From: Candidatus Zhuqueibacterota bacterium
GTDB lineage: Bacteria; BS750m-G25
NCBI GenBank assembly: GCA_016783505.1
Contig: JADHWK010000003.1
Coordinates: forward strand, 26,227-90,226
DNA: 64,000 nt
Direction: 5' to 3'
Shown: piece by piece, positions 60,039-64,000 of the stretch
Numbering within the stretch: the stretch's first letter is position 1
Layout: the number at the start of each line of letters is the position of its first letter
Program-made: the position numbers and the translations under genes
Notes under the pieces: generated by a model
What the model was told of the DNA's origin: nothing
Database searches by the model: none
What the model saw: the letters and a program-made list of their open reading frames with translations, nothing else

Positions 60039-62030
60039 TTACTTGAGAAGGATCATCTTGTGGGTTTCCGAAAAGACTCCAGCTTGCAGCCTATAAAAAT
60101 AGATACCGCTGGGGAGATGGGTAGCCCGGAAGGGAACCGTGAACCAACCAGGACCCTGCTGGCCGTTCACCAGGGTAGCCACTTCCTGTCCTAAAATGTT
60201 ATAGACTTTTAGGGAAACCCGGCTTTTCTCCGGCACCCCATACTGAATTAGGGTCACCGGATTAAAGGGATTGGGATAATTCGGCTTTAGAGTAAAGGTT
60301 TGGGGAAACCCTGATTCCCCTGTCAGTTCAACCCCCACAACCAGGTGGTTTATGACGTCGTTGGTATCCCTGGGCTCAATTTTAAAGTTATAGAAGGTAT
60401 AAAATAGAACACCCCGGAGATGTTCGATGGTGTCGCCCTGGTGGAAGGTGGAATCGTTATTCCCGTTGAAATTACCCGAATCATCCACCAGGACACCGCC
60501 GCTACCGTCATCCACCACAAATTCGCCGTAGTTACTTGGAGAGTCGGGGAAAGGGTCGGTAACGGTAACCCCGTCCACCTGAACCAGAATGGACTCCCAC
60601 TGCTCGGCTGTTGCCGCCCCGGTCATGATATCCCCGGTATTAACCACAACCGGCGATGGCACCGGATTCCCAGGGGTAATGACTGTCACCGTCGAGATAT
60701 CGGTCAGTCTGGTCATTTCATAACTTTCCTGAACGGTTCCCGTAACCTCAATGCTATCCCCCAACACGACGTTATTTACTGCATCGTTCACCCAGATGCC
60801 GCTCCAGGGGCTGTTACCATCCTGAATAAAATAGTAGCTGAAGTGGGTAGTATCGGTTACCACTATCCCCATAACCGTCATCTCCAATCCCTCGTATCCA
60901 GAAGCGTCATCCACAAATGGGGTCCATTGCAGATCATAGATGGTAGGACCGGCATCCCTGACAGTGTAGAATAACATGGCCTCGCTGGTGTCCCCGGGGG
61001 CAATGCCCATCTCGCTGTTATCATCCCAGGCGGTGATAAAATAATGGACGAAAGCCCCATCGGTCTGGGCGGGGATGGATGCTGAATAAACCGAATCGGG
61101 ACTGGTCATGGCCAGATGTTGAAATTGGGCATAATCAACACTATAATGGAGGGAACAGGCCTCCACCGTTCCGTTATCGGTCACCGTTGCTTGGATGGTG
61201 ATGATCTCTGAGGAGGTAGGACATGGGGGAGTTCGGTCAAGGTCCGAAATTACGGGCGGGCTGCTGATGTTCTCCAGGTCATCCATGGTCCTGGGATTGA
61301 GGGTGTAACCCTCAAAGCCGTAGGTCTGATAATTCCGCACCATACCGGTGATGTTCAGGACGGTGTTGTTGGGCGGCCAACTACCCCCGCCCTGAAGGTA
61401 AAGATAGACGGCGGAGAAGTGATCATCGCAGGTTATGTCCCCGGTGGCATCCCTGACGAGCATGCGATTTCCGGGCAAGTCATTATTGATCACTCTGGCG
61501 TCAGCCACGTAAACCAACTGGCTTTCATACTTTTCCCCCGTGTCAGCGGAATCTAAGCTGTCGGCGTTCACCGTGATAATTGGGGGAATATCAAAACCTG
61601 GGCCTATAGGGTCTACTGCAATAGGAGAGGGGCTGGTTATCAATTCTAACTGAGTGGCGCTCAATCCAGTGGGGGGATATTCGTTAACCACCCCCGTATA
61701 CCTCACCAAATATCCAATCTGGACCGATGTGATTAATGTTCCCGACTCGGTAGTATCGTTCTGGAGTACCATTAACCCGCTCCATGGTCCCCCCAGGGTA
61801 TCCTGAATGTACACCGACCACCGGGCCCCTACCCCCACGTCCCGGGCACTGGATACCGCTACCCCCACCACCTGGACCGTATCCCCTAACAACGGCGAAT
61901 CATCATCGGTCATAGGATCGCTCACAAACTGAATGTCGTGAATAGACACCTCTGGATATTGACCCCAGGCAAACCCCACCACCAGAAACAACCCCAAGGC
62001 TGAGATCAGTGTAAAAATACCCTTTTTCAT
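60039..62030 (-). CDS. Secreted OB-fold/beta protein with type IX sorting tail
   Basis: A 663-residue exported protein. I choose the ATG at 62030, with AGGAGGAATT before it and a signal peptide (FTLISALGLFLVVGFAWG) after; a longer frame upstream overlaps the next gene. The body has repeated beta domains containing DIQFVSDPMTDDDSP, DDSPLLGDTVQVVGVAV and VQVDGVTVTDPFPDSPSN, of the DUF5689-like/OB kind used by extracellular nucleic-acid- or sugar-binding proteins. The end holds NYPNPFNPVTLIQYG ... SRVSLKVYNILGQEVATL ... SGIYFYRL. Function unknown. Confidence 0.8.
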   Translation of the reverse strand: MKKGIFTLISALGLFLVVGFAWGQYPEVSIHDIQFVSDPMTDDDSPLLGDTVQVVGVAVSSARDVGVGARWSVYIQDTLGGPWSGLMVLQNDTTESGTLITSVQIGYLVRYTGVVNEYPPTGLSATQLELITSPSPIAVDPIGPGFDIPPIITVNADSLDSADTGEKYESQLVYVADARVINNDLPGNRMLVRDATGDITCDDHFSAVYLYLQGGGSWPPNNTVLNITGMVRNYQTYGFEGYTLNPRTMDDLENISSPPVISDLDRTPPCPTSSEIITIQATVTDNGTVEACSLHYSVDYAQFQHLAMTSPDSVYSASIPAQTDGAFVHYFITAWDDNSEMGIAPGDTSEAMLFYTVRDAGPTIYDLQWTPFVDDASGYEGLEMTVMGIVVTDTTHFSYYFIQDGNSPWSGIWVNDAVNNVVLGDSIEVTGTVQESYEMTRLTDISTVTVITPGNPVPSPVVVNTGDIMTGAATAEQWESILVQVDGVTVTDPFPDSPSNYGEFVVDDGSGGVLVDDSGNFNGNNDSTFHQGDTIEHLRGVLFYTFYNFKIEPRDTNDVINHLVVGVELTGESGFPQTFTLKPNYPNPFNPVTLIQYGVPEKSRVSLKVYNILGQEVATLVNGQQGPGWFTVPFRATHLPSGIYFYRLQAGVFSETHKMILLK

Positions 62031-62052
62031 AATTCCTCCTTTTGTTAAACGG

Positions 62053-64000
62053 TCATTTAATAACCAGGAACTTTCCTGTCTGAACTTCACCGGTGCTGAG
62101 ATCTTTAACGCAGAAGAGATAAAGGCCGGAGGCAATGGCCTGATCATCCCGGGTGACCAGATCCCAGGCGTGCTCACCCCCGGGAAAAAGTCGTCCCTCC
62201 CCTGAATATTTTTCAAACCAATTAATGTCCTCACCCCTATAGGTCAGGGCTTTATGTTGAAATTTATCCACCAAATCACCCGTCAGGGTATATATTCTTA
62301 CTTCACATTCCGGGGGCAGATTATAAAAATAGATTTTCCGGTCACGTTCCAAAAGCCCATCCCACATGACACGGGTCCGATAGGGATTGGGATAAACCCC
62401 TACCTTCAAACCGGTTTTCCTTTGAGCCAAAGTCCCTGGAAAAATCCGCACCGATGTTAAAATCTTGCTGCTCTCTAAACTTTCAATACCGTTCTCCGGG
62501 TCCCCTTTATCGTAGGCGACAACGGAAAAGGCGTATTGCCAGCCGTTGTGGAGGTTTTTATTCACATAACTGTAGTGATAAAAAATGGTATCAGGGGTTC
62601 CAGTATTCGAGTTTAGGGTAATTTCATCCTCAAAGTAGACCGGCTGGGCCAAACGGATAGTGCTGAGCCCGCTATCATAACCCAGGCTGTCTTTGACGTC
62701 ATATTGCTTAAATAGGCTTAAGGATCCCAGGAAATCCCTTCCCGGAGCATCCTCACCCAGGAGAGTCCGATAAAGCCTATACCCCTCAAAATCCTTTTTC
62801 TTACTAATGATGTCCATGGACTCCTCTGAGGAATTATCCCAGTACAGGGTCGCCTGACCATCCCCCGGAATTACCCGAAACCTTGGGGGCGAAGGTGGGG
62901 TGGGCAGGACGTAACGATCCAACCTCCCGTTGCCGTTAATATCCTCACTTAAATCGAAGATCCCGTCACCGTCAACATCTACAGAATCAATAACCCCATT
63001 CCCATTGCGATCTTCCCCATTATAGGCGGTCTCGGCCCATCCAGCATAAAAATAGAGGTTCTTTTTACACAGCTCTTCGTCCAAGGTAGTGGGTTCATCC
63101 CCGAATTTTTTGGCACAGATGACCGCAAATACTACGTTAATGGTGGAATCGGGTTCAAGAAACTGAAAACGCCCGGTAGTAATCAGGGTCATGTAATTAC
63201 TTGGGTTGTGAATTAAATACATCTGATTGGGAAAGAAAGAACTGCTCATCTTGTTATAGCGTTCCACGTCCGTCTGGGGCGAATTAAGATTGGGATCGCT
63301 TTGATCCCGGAATAACCAGACCTTGTAATTGGTCTTTATCCGGTATAAGGTATCATTGGCCTGGGGTGTGGCCCCCAGAAGTTTCAAGCCAACATAACTA
63401 TCGGTGTATCCGGGATCCCCATCATAGTCGAAACTATAGGCCATCTGAAGGGAATCCACATACCCACAACCCACGTGACGGTAGAACGGGGCTCCCACGG
63501 AAGGGGGGGTAATATTAACATTCCGGACGACCAAGTCTGCCCAGAGACCCACATAGACATCGGTAAGGGGTTCATCACCGGTATTCGTAATATAATAGTT
63601 GAATATTACAAATGCTTCTGCATAGGGATAACTCCAGGCGTAGGTCTCCTGATGAATGGAAACGTTGATGGGCACGTGTTCTGGGATCAGGTCCCCGGAT
63701 TCGGGAACTGTAGTATTGGAATCGGTGTAATCCATCACAAAATCCTGATGGCTTATGGCTTCGGGATGGAAGAAGGGGGAGTAGACAATCGAGGACCTCT
63801 CTTCAATGACGTCAAAGAGGTCATCGGAGGTGGTGAATTCAAAACCATTTTCTTCAGCAGACGCCAGCGAGGGGACATCCACCGCCCCGGTGGTCACCAG
63901 GGTTGTTCCACCCCTCTTCCCCCCTATCCATAGACCGCCGTCAAAGAGGTGTTCGACCCCGGACCCGATTGGATATTCGCAGGAAGGCTGATCCACCGGG
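62053..64000 (-). CDS. Large exported protein with sorting-like tail (5' end outside window)
   Basis: At least 649 residues, running off the window edge; the GTG at 63996 is an internal valine, not a start. The visible part has LFDGGLWIGG, repeated beta strands, a calcium-type DRNGNGVIDSVDVDGDGIFD segment near 62985 and a tail YPNPYRTRVMWDGL...KIYFYNLPPECEVRIYTLTGD...GLYLFCVKD...GKFLVIK, related to type IX sorting domains. It leads the operon, with a 22-bp gap to the next gene. Function unknown. Confidence 0.8.
   Translation of the reverse strand, partial: PVDQPSCEYPIGSGVEHLFDGGLWIGGKRGGTTLVTTGAVDVPSLASAEENGFEFTTSDDLFDVIEERSSIVYSPFFHPEAISHQDFVMDYTDSNTTVPESGDLIPEHVPINVSIHQETYAWSYPYAEAFVIFNYYITNTGDEPLTDVYVGLWADLVVRNVNITPPSVGAPFYRHVGCGYVDSLQMAYSFDYDGDPGYTDSYVGLKLLGATPQANDTLYRIKTNYKVWLFRDQSDPNLNSPQTDVERYNKMSSSFFPNQMYLIHNPSNYMTLITTGRFQFLEPDSTINVVFAVICAKKFGDEPTTLDEELCKKNLYFYAGWAETAYNGEDRNGNGVIDSVDVDGDGIFDLSEDINGNGRLDRYVLPTPPSPPRFRVIPGDGQATLYWDNSSEESMDIISKKKDFEGYRLYRTLLGEDAPGRDFLGSLSLFKQYDVKDSLGYDSGLSTIRLAQPVYFEDEITLNSNTGTPDTIFYHYSYVNKNLHNGWQYAFSVVAYDKGDPENGIESLESSKILTSVRIFPGTLAQRKTGLKVGVYPNPYRTRVMWDGLLERDRKIYFYNLPPECEVRIYTLTGDLVDKFQHKALTYRGEDINWFEKYSGEGRLFPGGEHAWDLVTRDDQAIASGLYLFCVKDLSTGEVQTGKFLVIK

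Noticed and set aside
60039-62234. Longer start for the 60-62 kb gene
   Set aside because: It would overlap the upstream gene by about 180 bp; the ATG at 62030 has AGGAGG and a signal peptide.

Overview
The window looks like one contig of an uncultured bacterium of the FCB (Fibrobacteres-Chlorobi-Bacteroidetes) superphylum, probably a candidate phylum of the KSB1/Zixibacteria/Latescibacteria kind. The evidence is four secreted proteins with C-terminal sorting domains of the type IX secretion kind ('NYPNPFN...VxLKIYNxxG...SGIYFYxL'), a PorV/PorQ-like outer-membrane protein, a CarboxypepD-reg/TonB receptor, a YbeY with the HGxLHLxGYxD ligand set seen in Bacteroidetes relatives, and many families of short intergenic palindromes. 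I cannot name the phylum from sequence alone. Almost every gene is on the minus strand; only a cold-shock gene and a Spy/CpxP-like gene (45.3-46.4 kb) are on the plus strand.

Layout, read 5' to 3' on the plus coordinates. 0-1 kb: STAS protein and mraZ with a textbook MraZ operator and sigma-70 promoter. 1.5-5 kb: sugar-nucleotide transferase, Wzi-like outer-membrane protein, PHP phosphoesterase. 4.9-8.2 kb: a B12/one-carbon cluster (MttB-like methyltransferase, MetH-activation-like protein, homocysteine S-methyltransferase). 8.2-18.8 kb: LemA and TPM membrane proteins, a nucleotidyltransferase, a HAD hydrolase, outer-membrane barrels, lipoproteins, a serpin and a coiled-coil protein. 18.8-21.9 kb: a histidine kinase and an NtrC-type regulator. 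22.0-25.5 kb: an AT-rich accessory island built on a tRNA-Asn gene. 25.5-30.5 kb: fumarase alpha subunit, metallo-hydrolase, malate dehydrogenase, L27, L21 and RNase G. 31.5-40.4 kb: fused radical-SAM/DUF2344 protein, GT9-like protein, CorC/HlyC transporter, YbeY, 7TM-HD phosphodiesterase, PhoH. 40.7-44.9 kb: a frameshifted BACON-like lipoprotein, a LysM protein, a small lipoprotein and AspS. 47-48.4 kb: bactofilin and an M23 peptidase. 48.5-64 kb: secreted and outer-membrane proteins of the type IX kind, including a subtilase and a TonB receptor.

Two things stand out. First, the gene at 48496-50493 carries an in-frame TGA exactly where the first cysteine of a thioredoxin-like W-C-x-x-C motif should be. 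It has a consensus promoter and ribosome-binding site, and a GC hairpin at the right distance after the TGA, so it is a credible new selenoprotein of the Omp28/thioredoxin-like kind. Second, the 22.0-25.5 kb island holds one intact tRNA-Asn and four tRNA-Asn-like copies. In these copies the D-arm, the variable region or the anticodon itself is replaced or split by short palindromes, and the copies bracket three small gene modules: a toxin-antitoxin-like pair, a GIY-YIG nuclease whose 3' end lies inside a tRNA-like copy, and a broken XRE regulator with a UvrD-like helicase. The same palindrome (TCCCGA-n4-TCGGGA) is scattered through intergenic regions of the whole window.

Promoters found here are mostly close to TTGACA - 17 bp - TATATT, so housekeeping transcription resembles sigma-70 type recognition. 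Intergenic space is rich in several unrelated palindromic repeat families, listed individually below.
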